Below, in pieces: positions 1 through 10,254 of a DNA stretch of 64,000 nucleotides (positions within the stretch are counted from its first letter, which is position 1; each line of letters starts with the position of its first letter). The stretch lies in assembly GCF_029982035.1 (NCBI RefSeq), contig NZ_CP104166.1, positions 372,001 to 436,000 of the forward strand. Direction: 5' to 3'. The notes under the pieces are model-generated. The model made no database searches. It was given only the letters and a program-made list of their open reading frames with translations, and was not told the DNA's origin. The position numbers and the translations under genes were made by a program. The DNA comes from Megaera polyxenophila. Its GTDB lineage: Bacteria > Pseudomonadota > Alphaproteobacteria > Rickettsiales > Rickettsiaceae.

Positions 1-63
1 AAAAATGTCAGCGATTTTAACAAAAAATTCGCAGGCTTATCTTTTGGCGTAAAAAAGAATTAA
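1..63 (+). CDS. 3' end of an unidentified gene (partial)
   Basis: Frame 1 is open from the first base to a TAA at 61-63 and encodes about 20 residues ending LSFGVKKN. A hairpin with a T-run follows directly, which supports a real gene end. The fragment is too short to assign a family. An outer-membrane or secreted protein tail is possible but not shown. Confidence 0.4.
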   Translation, partial: KNVSDFNKKFAGLSFGVKKN

Positions 64-82
64 TTATCATTATGTTCTTTAG

Positions 83-117
83 CTTTGGCTTTTTAGGCCA
101 AAGCCCAGAGTTTTTTG
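83..117 (+). terminator. Rho-independent terminator
   Basis: A 7-bp stem, CTTTGGC (83-89) pairing with GCCAAAG (97-103), has a short T-rich loop and is followed by TTTTTT at 111-116. It lies 20 bases after the stop of the partial gene at the window start. Confidence 0.6.
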
Positions 118-495
118 TTAGGTAAGGACTCTGATATCAACAAAACTGTCAATTGTTATAAATTTCTACTAATTTAAATTATTTAAAAGTTATTTTAGGG
201 TATAACCTATTAGCCCTTTTTTCTATCGTTAAAGAGTACGTCGCTTGAGTTTTAAAGTGTATATTATAGCCTTAATTGATTTAAATAGAGGATCTATAGG
301 ACGCTTTATAGATAGAGAAACAAAGAAATCGTCTTCGATTTTCTTTACTTTAATTATTCATCGAGTTTAAATTTTCCAGATTTTAATATTTATAGGTATC
401 TTTATTTCTCTAAATCCTATTGATGAAAGTTAAAATTTGGATTACGATCCAAAATTATTCATAAGGTATAACACTATTTAATAAAAAGGGATGGA
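118..495. other. Intergenic region without recognised gene
   Basis: This is AT-rich and has no credible reading frame on either strand. One imperfect hairpin is visible around 318-350 (AAAGAAATCG pairing with CGATTTTCTTT). No tRNA, promoter of good quality or repeat shared with the rest of the window was seen. Confidence 0.5.
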
Positions 496-870
496 ATGTT
501 AAAAAAAGTAGCCTTTACTATGTATCCAGTTAATGATCTGGAAAGAGCAAGAAATTTTTACGAACAAATATTAAATTTAAAAGCTACTGCAATTTATCCT
601 CAAAAAGTAGGTGGATCATGAATTGAATATGACTTACCACAAGGGGGCTGTTTTGCGATAACAGATATGTTAGAAAATATTACCCCATCTTCTTCATCAG
701 GAGGTTCAATTGCTTTTGAAGTAGATGATCTTGACAGACTAGTTAGTGAACTCAAAGAAAAAAATATAGAGTTTAAATTAGATAATATAGTAACCCCTGT
801 ATGCAAAATGGCTGTTATCTTAGATTCAGAAGGTAACGCTTTAACGCTCCACCAATTAACAAAGAGCTGA
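496..870 (+). pseudogene. VOC/glyoxalase-family protein with in-frame TGA
   Basis: Reading from ATG 496 gives MLKKVAFTMYPVNDLERARN, the typical start of a vicinal-oxygen-chelate (glyoxalase/bleomycin-resistance) domain. The same frame continues to a TGA at 868-870 with the usual C-terminal strand AVILDSEGNALTLHQ. A single TGA at 619-621 interrupts it after KVGGS and before IEYDLP, where family members usually have Trp (TGG). One G-to-A change therefore separates it from an intact gene of 124 residues. Other genes in the window use TGA as a normal stop, so recoding is unlikely. VOC proteins are metal-dependent enzymes or binding proteins; the substrate here is unknown. Confidence 0.8.
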
Positions 871-888
871 TAAAATTTAACTCACTTA

Positions 889-1368
889 CTACTTACGATT
901 TTTGTTTTTATTGAATAAATAATCGTATATGAACATAGCAGCTCCTATAGTAATAAAGCTGTCAGCAAAGTTGAACGCCGGAAAACTAAATTCTTGATAA
1001 TTGAAATAAATAAAATCAAAAACAGCGCCCCGAATTATTCGGTCAATCAAGTTGCCGAGGGCGCCGCCAATAATAAAACCTAATCCGTAAAGAGATAATT
1101 TTGATTCAGATTTAAGTAATAAATTGATTAGATATATTACAATAAAACTATTTAAGATAAGTAATGCGTAGTTACTATATTGGTAATATTGTTTAAAAAG
1201 CCCAAAACTGATACCATAATTCCAGGCGTATACCAGATCTAGAAATGGTAGAACTTCAAGAATAAATCGTGGCTGTGTTTTTAGGTAAGAAATTAGATAA
1301 GTTTTGCTTATCTGGTCCAGCGTAATTAATATTAACACGGTTAATGAATAGCTTATAAATTTTTTCAT
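889..1368 (-). CDS. lspA: Lipoprotein signal peptidase (signal peptidase II)
   Basis: Signal peptidase II is an inner-membrane aspartic protease that removes the signal peptide of prolipoproteins after diacylglyceryl transfer. The 159-residue protein has four hydrophobic segments and both conserved catalytic blocks: GGALGNLIDR (about residues 103-112) and FNFADSFITIG (about 133-143), each with the catalytic Asp. Its length is normal for the family. It sits 22 bases downstream of the M23 peptidase gene on the same strand, so the two may be co-transcribed. Likely substrates in this window are BamE and the small lipoprotein at 12142. Confidence 0.95.
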   Translation of the reverse strand: MKKFISYSLTVLILITLDQISKTYLISYLKTQPRFILEVLPFLDLVYAWNYGISFGLFKQYYQYSNYALLILNSFIVIYLINLLLKSESKLSLYGLGFIIGGALGNLIDRIIRGAVFDFIYFNYQEFSFPAFNFADSFITIGAAMFIYDYLFNKNKNRK

Positions 1369-1390
1369 TTTTAGTGTTATATTTTAGCGG

Positions 1391-2761
1391 CTAAAATAAT
1401 CTAACTTCTTTTATATCATTGGCAGCAATTTCAGTACCACCATCAAGTTTCGATTCCAGGCGTGATAATTGGTTTTTAAATTTATTAAATTTAGCAAGTT
1501 CCATACCTGTTAACTGTATGCTAGGAGTAGATTTGAAATTTGCTGGATTGATTTGCTTACCATTTTCTCTTACTTCATAATGCAAGTGAGCGCCAGTAAC
1601 ATTACCACTAGTTCCTACAAAAGCAATCGTATCCCCTTGTTTAACTCTTGAACCTTTTTTTAAGCCCGTTGCAAATCTTGAAGTATGAGCATACGCGGTA
1701 GAGAGTTTATTATTATGCTTCAGCACTACTATTCTGCCATACCCAGAGATCCATCCTATGAACTCTACCGTGCCATTACCGGCAGCATATATTGGGGTCC
1801 CTACAGGAGCTGCGAAATCTACGCCCTTATGCATAGCTCCATAACCATGCACAGGATGAGAATGTCTATAACCGAATTTTGATGATATTCGCACTACTTT
1901 TATTGGTGTTTTAAGCAATGTACCTTTTGTGCTTTCTCCTTTTTCAGAAAAAAATTCATAATTTTCTTTTTGACCAGTTGGAGAATATTTATAGATTCTA
2001 TACTCATTACCTTGAGTTTGAATAGAAGCATATATAATATATCCGTGATGAGATAATTTACTATCTGAAGTTACGAATTTTTCGGTAATTACTGTTATTT
2101 TGTCTCCGCGTTGGATTTGCCTTTGGAAGTCAATTTGGTGACTATAGGTGTTTATAAGGCTAATTATAGTGGTACTGGATAGCCCGGCCTGTTTTAAAGA
2201 AGAAATAACATTTGAATCTACCGTTGTTTCATATTTTGTAACTAATTTTGTTAACGGTACTGAATTAATTTCGGTAGAAAAATCATCGCCGGATTTGATA
2301 ATATTAATGGATTTTATATTATTTATTTCAAATGAAACTAAACTTAAGCTTTTTTCTTCTTTAGCTAATTCTTCTTCTCCGTTTTCAACAAGATTCAGAG
2401 TGTATTCAAACGTGATTTTTTTACCTACCTTTAACAGAGTTAAATTGTTAGATGCCGCTATTTTAGTGATTTTTTGTATATCTTCGTTACTTATATTTTC
2501 TCGTTTTAATATGGCGTTTAGAGTGTCACCTTTTTCTATGGTAACTGTATTAACTGTATTTTCTGAAACTTCTTCCTCGGCTTCTGTTGTAGTAGTTCTT
2601 GGAGTTAACAAAGAAAATGACATATTATATACGTATATGTTAGCTCCCAGTAAAAATAAGGCAATTAGGAATAGCGAAACAAAAATAGAAAATCTCCTGA
2701 TGGAATAATCAAAAAATACATAAAGTGGCTGTATTAGGATATTTTTAAGGGTATTGACCAT
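1391..2761 (-). CDS. M23-family murein endopeptidase (MepM-like)
   Basis: This 456-residue membrane-anchored peptidoglycan hydrolase starts with a cytoplasmic stretch and one transmembrane helix (about residues 24-46). A LysM/OapA-like segment around residues 70-110 (IEKGDTLNAILKRENI) follows. The C-terminal LytM/M23 zinc-metallopeptidase domain shows HKGVD (first zinc ligand motif HxxxD) and HLHYE (HxH), both intact. Such enzymes cleave cross-links between stem peptides during cell growth and division. Domain order matches E. coli MepM (YebA). It lies upstream of lspA on the same strand. Confidence 0.9.
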   Translation of the reverse strand: MVNTLKNILIQPLYVFFDYSIRRFSIFVSLFLIALFLLGANIYVYNMSFSLLTPRTTTTEAEEEVSENTVNTVTIEKGDTLNAILKRENISNEDIQKITKIAASNNLTLLKVGKKITFEYTLNLVENGEEELAKEEKSLSLVSFEINNIKSINIIKSGDDFSTEINSVPLTKLVTKYETTVDSNVISSLKQAGLSSTTIISLINTYSHQIDFQRQIQRGDKITVITEKFVTSDSKLSHHGYIIYASIQTQGNEYRIYKYSPTGQKENYEFFSEKGESTKGTLLKTPIKVVRISSKFGYRHSHPVHGYGAMHKGVDFAAPVGTPIYAAGNGTVEFIGWISGYGRIVVLKHNNKLSTAYAHTSRFATGLKKGSRVKQGDTIAFVGTSGNVTGAHLHYEVRENGKQINPANFKSTPSIQLTGMELAKFNKFKNQLSRLESKLDGGTEIAANDIKEVRLF

Positions 2762-2823
2762 AATATAACAAATCTTGTTTATTTGGAATTAACTTGAGGT
2801 CTCTTATAGAGAGCTAATTTACG

Positions 2824-2856
2824 AAAGTACTTTGACCAATCTAAAGTACTTTTTTT
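2824..2856. terminator. Hairpin with T-run between the M23 gene and the 16S promoter
   Basis: AAAGTACTTT occurs twice (2824-2833 and 2843-2852) and, being self-complementary, forms a 10-bp stem with a 9-nt loop. The second arm runs into T's up to 2856. It could terminate plus-strand transcription before the 16S promoter, or form a 5' leader structure for the M23 gene on the other strand. Confidence 0.4.
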
Positions 2857-3048
2857 CTAATTACAAATAGAAATTTCATATTTTTTACAGTGTTTGCTTT
2901 TATGAGTTCATATTTTTAGTCTTTTTAACAGACATAGCTTATGTAATATTGAACTTAAATATTAGTATGATACTTAATTTCTAAGCCACATTGGTAAAAT
3001 TGCAAAATAAGTTTTTTGCTAAGTAATAAAAAAATATAAATTTTATTG

Positions 3049-3078
3049 TTGACAGGCGTAAGGATGTTTCGTATAAAT
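3049..3078 (+). promoter_or_regulatory. Sigma-70 promoter of the 16S rRNA gene
   Basis: A perfect -35 TTGACA (3049-3054) is separated by 17 nt from TATAAA (3072-3077), five of six consensus. It lies about 160 bp upstream of the mature 16S 5' end, and the predicted start near 3085 precedes the processing-stem arm. This is the strongest promoter match I saw in the window, as expected for rRNA. Confidence 0.8.
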
Positions 3079-3127
3079 AGCCCTACACGATGCATACATA
3101 AACAATTCATCCTCTGTAGCTGTTTTT

Positions 3128-3169
3128 AAAGTAAATATAAACAAAGTAATTTGTTAAAGGTAGTGACAG
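3128..3169 (+). repeat. 5' arm of the 16S rRNA processing stem
   Basis: This 42-nt stretch is the reverse complement of 4811-4852 apart from a few central bases. In the precursor the two arms would pair and loop out the whole 16S sequence, making the long duplex normally cut by RNase III. The conserved pairing despite the AT-rich setting argues for function. Confidence 0.8.
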
Positions 3170-3236
3170 TAGTAAAAAGCTATCGCAAGATAGCAAAAAC
3201 CTGTTGATTTTTTTGAACAAAAAAGTAGACAGAATC

Positions 3237-4736
<1,500 letters not shown>

Positions 4737-4810
4737 AAGACATAAATAATTATCGTTACTATGATAACTTTTATAGTTATCGGTAATAGATAATTTTAGT
4801 CAGACATAAG

Positions 4811-4852
4811 CTGTCACTACCTTTAAGAATTTACTTTGTTTATATTTACTTT
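4811..4852 (+). repeat. 3' arm of the 16S rRNA processing stem
   Basis: This is the reverse complement of 3128-3169 with mismatches only in the middle. Between it and the 16S 3' end (about 4746-4800) lies a second, imperfect hairpin of about 20 bp, so the trailer is highly structured. Confidence 0.8.
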
Positions 4853-4924
4853 AAGAACTAGATATCTCTTAAAATCAGATAAGTTTCATTACCTCTTACA
4901 AACAAAATTACTGTTGGTTTTATT

Positions 4925-5389
4925 ATGTATAAAGACGGTATACATGTTCTAGCACGTGCTGTCATAATTGATCAGGACAACATTTTGTTATGCCAAACTT
5001 TAGATTTACCGGTTAGTTTTTATTTTCTGCCTGGTGGCCATGTGGAACATGAAGAATCAGCTTCTAGTGCCTTAATCCGTGAGCTTTTGGAAGAAACAGG
5101 TGCGAGGAACGTTCAAATTAAAAGATTCCTGGGTGTTTTAGAGCATAGTTTTGAGCCAGGATTTAGCAGTATTTGTCATAACCATGAGTATAACCTGATT
5201 TTTGAAGTTGAATCAGAAAAGCTAAAAATCGACAGCGAAATTCCAAAAATGGAAGACCATATTCAAACCCTTTGGATGCCAGTTAAGGATATAATTAATA
5301 TTGACTTTAGGCCAGAACCGCTTAAAAATCTTATATTAAAATGGCTTCAGCTTAACTATAATGATTCTTTCTATAGTAGTATGTTATAG
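4925..5389 (+). CDS. NUDIX hydrolase
   Basis: This 154-residue protein carries the complete Nudix box GX5EX7REUXEEXGU: GGHVEHEESASSALIRELLE, continuing ETGA, at about residues 37-60. The box binds the divalent metals used to hydrolyse a nucleoside diphosphate linked to another moiety. The substrate cannot be read from sequence; candidates include nucleotide sugars, dinucleoside polyphosphates or oxidised nucleotides. It starts 73 bases after the 16S processing arm and may be transcribed by read-through from the rRNA promoter if termination is incomplete. Confidence 0.9.
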   Translation: MYKDGIHVLARAVIIDQDNILLCQTLDLPVSFYFLPGGHVEHEESASSALIRELLEETGARNVQIKRFLGVLEHSFEPGFSSICHNHEYNLIFEVESEKLKIDSEIPKMEDHIQTLWMPVKDIINIDFRPEPLKNLILKWLQLNYNDSFYSSML

Positions 5390-5443
5390 AAAATTTCTGT
5401 AAAGGCGTAACCATTAAAATTTTTTAATCAGAATTCGAGTCAG

Positions 5444-6334
5444 ATGAAAACTTCTCTTCCTGAAAATTCTTTAGTAATCAAAGACAGGCTCGATGCCATT
5501 GTTCAGGAAATTTTGGCGGCAGCGAAAGACCAAATTGCCATGATTATTCTTTTTGGTTCTTATGCTAAAGGGACGTGGGTGCGGGACTGGTATGTTGAAG
5601 GGCATATAACCTATAGCTATGAAAGCGATCTGGATATTCTGATAGTAACTAAAAGCCCGAAATATCGCGGTCCTAAAGGGGCTTCTTTTGAGTCGGATTT
5701 AACCAAACGCCTTGAACGCAAAGGCTTAAGGGGGAAGACATTCGGAGCGCCTTGGGTAACTTTTGTTGTTGAGCCGATAAAATACCTTAATCAGCAGCTT
5801 GAGAAGAACCAGTATTTTTTCTCGGATATAAAAAAAGAGGGAATACTGCTTTACGATAGCGGTGAATTTACTTTAGCTGAACCTAAAGATTTAAACTTGG
5901 AAGAGAGAAAGCAAATAGCTAAAGACGATTTTGATGTTTGGTTTGGAAGTGGTACGGAGTTTTTATTAGGTGTTGATTTTTATACTAAGCAGGCCCTGCT
6001 TACTAAAGCAGCCTTTCTGCTTCATCAGGCAACTGAAAGCTTCTACTCTGCAATTCTGCTGGTATTTACCGGTTATAAACCTAGACTCCATGATATTGAG
6101 AAATTAGGTAGCCTGGCTAGTAATTATAGCGACGAATTGCTCAAAATATTCCCGCGGGATACTAAAGAGCAGGAGGAAAAATTCGTTTTGCTTAAATCAG
6201 CTTACACCGAAGCTCGTTATAATAAAAATTATAAAATCACCGAAGAACAGCTAGTATACTTAATCAAACGAGTAGAGAAATTAAAATCAGTAACAGAAGA
6301 AATTTGCACGAGGCGAATAAATGAAATCAAATAA
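5444..6334 (+). CDS. Nucleotidyltransferase-HEPN fusion protein, tandem copy 1
   Basis: This 296-residue protein has two domains. The N-terminal half is a polymerase-beta-type nucleotidyltransferase: LFGSYAKGTW (GS motif, about 37-46), YESDLDILIVTK (two metal-binding Asp, about 63-74) and a possible third carboxylate in TFVVEPI. The C-terminal half (about 185-290) is a helical HEPN-like domain with HQATESFYSAIL and ARYNKNYKI. The RX4-6H ribonuclease motif is not complete: Tyr stands where His would be, so RNase activity is doubtful. Separate MNT and HEPN proteins form toxin-antitoxin pairs; here both parts are in one chain. It is nearly identical to the gene at 6456 except over about 22 residues at the domain junction. 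Confidence 0.85.
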   Translation: MKTSLPENSLVIKDRLDAIVQEILAAAKDQIAMIILFGSYAKGTWVRDWYVEGHITYSYESDLDILIVTKSPKYRGPKGASFESDLTKRLERKGLRGKTFGAPWVTFVVEPIKYLNQQLEKNQYFFSDIKKEGILLYDSGEFTLAEPKDLNLEERKQIAKDDFDVWFGSGTEFLLGVDFYTKQALLTKAAFLLHQATESFYSAILLVFTGYKPRLHDIEKLGSLASNYSDELLKIFPRDTKEQEEKFVLLKSAYTEARYNKNYKITEEQLVYLIKRVEKLKSVTEEICTRRINEIK

Positions 6335-6455
6335 GCCTGCTATAGCTGCAGAAATGCAGGCCTATGTTTGCTTTTTTCTACAATTAATGTAATTATATAT
6401 AGAAATTTCTATAGAAGCGCAGCCATAAAAACTTTCTAATTAAAATTCGAGTCAG

Positions 6456-7346
6456 ATGAAAACTTCTCTTCCTGAAAATTCTTTAGTAATAAAAGAAAGG
6501 CTGGATGCTATTGTTCAGGAAATTCTGGCGGTAGCAAAAGATCAGGTAGCGATGATTATCCTTTTTGGTTCTTATGCGAAAGGGACTTGGGTACGGGATT
6601 GGTATGTCGAAGGGCATATAACCTATAGCTATGAAAGTGATCTGGATATTCTAGTGGTAACTAAAAGTCCGAAATATCGTGGCCCTAAAGGCGCTTCTTT
6701 TGAATCGGATTTAACCAAACGCCTTGAACGCAAAGGCTTAAGGGGGAAGACATTCGGAGCGCCTTGGGTAACCTTTGTGGTTGAGCCGATAAAATACCTT
6801 AATCAGCAGCTGGAGAAAAGCCAGTATTTTTTCTCGGATATTAAAAAAGAGGGAATACTGCTTTATGATAGCGGTGAATTTACTTTAGCTGAACCGAAAG
6901 ATTTAAAACAGGAGGAGAGAAAGCAAATAGCTAAAGACGATTTTGAGCAATGGTTTTATAGGGGAACAGAGTTTTTTATAGAGTGTAAATATCCATTAGA
7001 AAGAGGTAATTATCCCTTATCAGCTTTTCTGCTTCATCAAGCAACTGAAAGCTTCTACTCTGCAATTCTGCTGGTATTTACTGGCTATAAACCAAGGTTG
7101 CATGATATTGAAAAGCTTGGTAGCCTAGCTAGCAATTATAGTGATGAATTGCTTAAAATATTCCCGCGAGATACTAAAGAGCAGGAGGAGATATTTGTTT
7201 TGCTTAAATCAGCTTACACTGAAGCCCGTTACAATAAAAATTATAAAATCACTGAAGAGCAGCTGCTTTGCTTAATAAATAGGATTGAGAAATTAAAATC
7301 AGTAACAGAAGAGATCTGCACGAGGCGAATAAATGAAATCAAATAA
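6456..7346 (+). CDS. Nucleotidyltransferase-HEPN fusion protein, tandem copy 2
   Basis: This paralogue of the preceding gene has the same length (296) and the same motifs (LFGSYAKGTW, YESDLDILVVTK, ARYNKNYKI). Residues 1-160 and 188-296 match copy 1 almost throughout. Residues about 163-185 are unrelated: EQWFYRGTEFFIECKYPL here against DVWFGSGTEFLLGVDFYT in copy 1. This sharp, local divergence at the start of the HEPN part suggests a specificity surface, or gene conversion homogenising the rest. A decayed third relative lies at 43066-43641. Confidence 0.85.
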   Translation: MKTSLPENSLVIKERLDAIVQEILAVAKDQVAMIILFGSYAKGTWVRDWYVEGHITYSYESDLDILVVTKSPKYRGPKGASFESDLTKRLERKGLRGKTFGAPWVTFVVEPIKYLNQQLEKSQYFFSDIKKEGILLYDSGEFTLAEPKDLKQEERKQIAKDDFEQWFYRGTEFFIECKYPLERGNYPLSAFLLHQATESFYSAILLVFTGYKPRLHDIEKLGSLASNYSDELLKIFPRDTKEQEEIFVLLKSAYTEARYNKNYKITEEQLLCLINRIEKLKSVTEEICTRRINEIK

Positions 7347-7437
7347 ACCTACTGTAACTGCAGAAATGCAGGCCTATGTTTGCTTTTTTTTGCAGTTAAT
7401 GTAATTATATATAAAAACTCTTTAAAAATTATTGCTA

Positions 7438-8046
7438 ATGAAATACTTGGATAAAATTGCTGAATTTATAGTAACTGCCTGTTATATAGGCAAAATAAAA
7501 ATTGCTCCGGGAACTTTTGGCTCTCTTATTGCCTTTCCGATATGCTATATAATAATGGATTTTAGCTTAAAGCACCAAGTTGTTTTTTACATATCAGGGT
7601 ATAACCCGAATGAGCAGCAATTTTTAAGTGTTTTTTTAATAGAGATACTTGCTACTATTATTCTATTTTTTGCCGGTACTTATTTTACAAAAATATATAT
7701 TAAAGATACAAAGGAACAAGACCCTAAAGAAGTTGTTATTGATGAGGTAGTTGGGCAAATGCTGGCCATAATATTAACCTCTTTTTCCGTAATCTTTGTG
7801 TATAGTTCTTCTATGCCACAAAAAATTGATGCAGCTTATATTGATTTTATTTTTCTGTTTTTGATGCCGTTTGTTTTATTTAGAGCATTTGATATTCTTA
7901 AGCCCTGGCCGATAAATTGGCTTGACTCTAATATTAAGGGAGCGCTTGGAGTAATGATCGATGACGTAGCAGCAGCCTTATTTGCTGTCGTGTGTCAATA
8001 TGTTATAGTTTTCTTTATCATAAACTTTTTTCCTCCGGTTGTTTAA
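7438..8046 (+). CDS. pgpA: Phosphatidylglycerophosphatase A
   Basis: PgpA dephosphorylates phosphatidylglycerophosphate to phosphatidylglycerol in the inner membrane. The 202-residue protein has the family blocks GKIKIAPGTFGSL near the N-terminus, DPKEVVIDEVVGQ (catalytic acidic region), FRAFDILKPWPI and GALGVMIDDVAAA, with hydrophobic segments between. I chose ATG 7438 over the TTG two codons upstream because MKYLDKIAEF is the usual N-terminus. It is somewhat longer than the common 160-175 residues because of an extended loop around residues 40-70. Confidence 0.93.
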   Translation: MKYLDKIAEFIVTACYIGKIKIAPGTFGSLIAFPICYIIMDFSLKHQVVFYISGYNPNEQQFLSVFLIEILATIILFFAGTYFTKIYIKDTKEQDPKEVVIDEVVGQMLAIILTSFSVIFVYSSSMPQKIDAAYIDFIFLFLMPFVLFRAFDILKPWPINWLDSNIKGALGVMIDDVAAALFAVVCQYVIVFFIINFFPPVV

Positions 8047-9030
8047 CGTTTTGAGTGTAAAATACCTTTAAATAGCTTTAAAACCAAGCATATAACGCTT
8101 ATCGTAAACCAATAATTGTATAAATCAACTCTTGTAAATTGTTATAAATTTACTTATGGTTGTAATTTATAACAAAAAATAAATATTCTATGAAAGAACA
8201 TAAAGCTAAAGAGTTTTTTGGGTCAGCTTCTAAAGATTATGAAGGGTTAATTCGTAAAACTAGCGGTGATTTACGTCTAGTGAAAGCGCCGGCTATGGAT
8301 ATCATAAAGCTTGCAAAAGCCATTAAAGATAATAATGAAAAGGTTAGAGTGCTAGATTTGTCTTTTAATGAAATAGGAGACAAAGGAATACTAGAGGTGG
8401 CTTTTGCATTAAAGGGCAACAAAACTATTCAATCTTTGAGCTTTGCCGCTACTAAAATAGGTGATTCAGGTGATGGTGGATTTGCAGTTATCGGCTCTTT
8501 ATCAGATATACTTAAAAAATCTCCTCTTGAAAGCTTAGATTTATCTTTAAATATATTAGGTGCTAAAAGCTTGTTTTTCTTATATCAATGTTTACAAGGA
8601 AAATCCACTATAACTCAGCTGAATTTATCGGCTGTTAAGGTTGATTACGAAGGGTTAGCCAATATAACTGTGTTGGCGGCAACCCTGCCAAATATTAAAA
8701 AATTGAGTTTATCTGATAGTAGTATTACTGAAGGGAGGTGGACGGGTTTAAATGGGCTAATTGAAACTAGTAAAACCATTACCAGTTTAGATTTATCTTA
8801 TAATCCTATAAATATTGAATCTTTAAAAGATATATCGATTAAATTAAAATCTAATACTACCCTTTCTAATTTGAAATTATCTTTTACTAGTGAAAAACTA
8901 GGCAAATATAAACAAATTCTTGAAGATTTTAATGTGCCCAAAAAACCTGGAAAATACATACAAGAGCTTATAAATAGTTCAGATATTGAAATAGTTCAGA
9001 AAACCGATATTTTCTATTTAATATTATCTT

Positions 9031-10031
9031 ACCTCAGTTCGGGATAAGCGCGTAGTTTAGAGATAAATCAAAACTATAATTTATTGAAGGTTTATTTTTT
9101 TTAAAGCAATATGATATAAACGTGGATAGTATATGCACAAAGGCATTGATTGGTGATCTATGTCTCGTGTGTTCAAGGTTCATTTTATTTTTTAAATAAT
9201 CAAATACAGTTTCAATTATATTTCGTTTGCGTAGTAAGATTTTTTCGTTTAAATCCATTAATTTATTTGGCATATTCTTTTTAATTCCATGCACCATTTT
9301 CAATCCTCTTTCATATAAATTAATGAATAGATTTTGCTTAATATAACCTTTGTCGGCGTATATAAAACCAGTTAAATCCGTTGTTAGATCAAGCACAGGA
9401 ACTCTATCATCTACGTTTCCCTTAGTCATTTTTAGCGCGATAAATTCACCTTTTTCGTTGATCACTAAATGTAATTTAAACCCATAAAAAAAGCCCATAG
9501 ATGATTTGCCTTGCTTGGCAAGCCCAGCAAATGTTTTATTCCTATAGCGTCTTTTATTGTGGCAGATTTTGATTGCGGTAGTATCCATAAAATATGTGCC
9601 AGTTTCTTCGCCAAATAACATATGCAAAAGTATATTAAACGGTAAAAATAATCTAGACATTAGTTCTACAAAACGGTTATAACTTAAGGCATTCGGAAAA
9701 TCGTTTTTGTGGATATACTCTATACAAGTTTTGTAAAAATATTTAAAGTTCTTTGCATGAGACGTATGATACATTACCATGATCGTCATAATCTCGCTCA
9801 AGCTCATACTACATAAGCGATTTCGCTGTTTATTGCCAGGTAATAATTGCTTTTTTTCGTAACCAGAGTAAATTTGGCAAAAATCATCTATAAAGCTGTA
9901 CAATTCCGTGATATCTTTTTTCATGCCTGTGGTTGCCATTTTTTGTTAAAAAAGAGCTTTATCACAGGCATCACCATCTTGCAACCCTTGTATCTACTAT
10001 ATATTTATGCAATCCTTATCCCGAACTGGGG
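9031..10031 (-). mobile_element. IS982-family insertion sequence, copy 1
   Basis: The 1,001-bp element has terminal inverted repeats (CCTCAGTTCGGGATAAG at the left, CTTATCCCGAACTGGGG at the right) and is flanked by a 6-bp direct repeat TATCTT (9025-9030 and 10032-10037). An identical element in the other orientation is at 57303-58303. It carries one transposase gene. The intact target duplication shows it has not recombined since insertion. Confidence 0.93.
9034..9939 (-). CDS. IS982-family transposase (copy 1)
   Basis: This 301-residue DDE transposase moves the element by cut-and-paste or copying. Acidic residues are visible in TYFMDTTAIKIC, FIYADKGYIKQ and NIIETVFDYLKN, matching the D-D-E order of the family. 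The stop codon lies inside the terminal inverted repeat, so the gene fills the element. It is identical to the copy at 57395-58300 and appears intact. Confidence 0.93.
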   Translation of the reverse strand: MATTGMKKDITELYSFIDDFCQIYSGYEKKQLLPGNKQRNRLCSMSLSEIMTIMVMYHTSHAKNFKYFYKTCIEYIHKNDFPNALSYNRFVELMSRLFLPFNILLHMLFGEETGTYFMDTTAIKICHNKRRYRNKTFAGLAKQGKSSMGFFYGFKLHLVINEKGEFIALKMTKGNVDDRVPVLDLTTDLTGFIYADKGYIKQNLFINLYERGLKMVHGIKKNMPNKLMDLNEKILLRKRNIIETVFDYLKNKMNLEHTRHRSPINAFVHILSTFISYCFKKNKPSINYSFDLSLNYALIPN

Positions 10032-10254
10032 TATCTTATGTGGCGGAAGTAACTACAATTAATTTTGTCCATTACATAAAATCCCAGAATGTTCCAGGTT
10101 TAATAGAAGGGGACGCCATTTTGGAATTTGATCTTCCTACTACCAGTACTATAGAACTGGTAGGGGAAGATGCCGAAGTAGACAGTTAAGGGGTAATTTC
10201 ATTTTCTGTGTAGACTGTGGAACGGTAAAAATACTAATAGAAGAGGATTCGGCC

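Larger units (their letters stand above)
5388..7411 (+). repeat. Tandem duplication, two units of about 1,012 bp
   Basis: The two nucleotidyltransferase-HEPN genes lie in a direct repeat whose units begin near 5388 and 6399 and include the 5' leader (ending in GAATTCGAGTCAG or AAATTCGAGTCAG before the ATG) and the 3' tail with CTGCAGAAATGCAG. The start-to-start distance is 1,012 bp. Similarity extends through non-coding flanks, so the whole unit was duplicated, not only the gene. Confidence 0.85.
8190..10189 (+). pseudogene. Leucine-rich-repeat protein interrupted by an IS982-type element
   Basis: The 5' part (8190-9031) encodes ribonuclease-inhibitor-type leucine-rich repeats, for example VRVLDLSFNEIGDKGI and ITSLDLSYNPINIESL, spaced about 28-30 residues. 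The frame runs into an IS at 9031. The 3' part resumes at 10038 after a duplicated TATCTT and continues to TAA at 10187-10189, ending GEDAEVDS. Removing the element and one duplication restores a single open frame of 330 residues through the junction LILSYVAEVTTINF. No signal peptide is visible. LRR proteins mediate protein-protein contacts; in intracellular bacteria some are effectors, but that is only a possibility here. The truncated 285-residue product, ending in IS-encoded SSG, may still be made. Confidence 0.85.

Noticed and set aside
619..621. TGA read as tryptophan (recoding)
   Set aside because: Several intact genes here (xthA, the EptA-like gene, IS982 transposase) end in TGA, and only this one gene would need the reassignment.
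2148..2708. Plus-strand frame of 186 codons opposite the M23 peptidase gene
   Set aside because: It is antisense to a well-supported gene and has no recognisable motif; AT-rich coding DNA often gives such frames.
5444..7346. Classic two-gene MNT/HEPN toxin-antitoxin operon
   Set aside because: Both domains are in one polypeptide and the two genes are paralogues of each other, not toxin plus antitoxin; the RX4-6H motif is incomplete.
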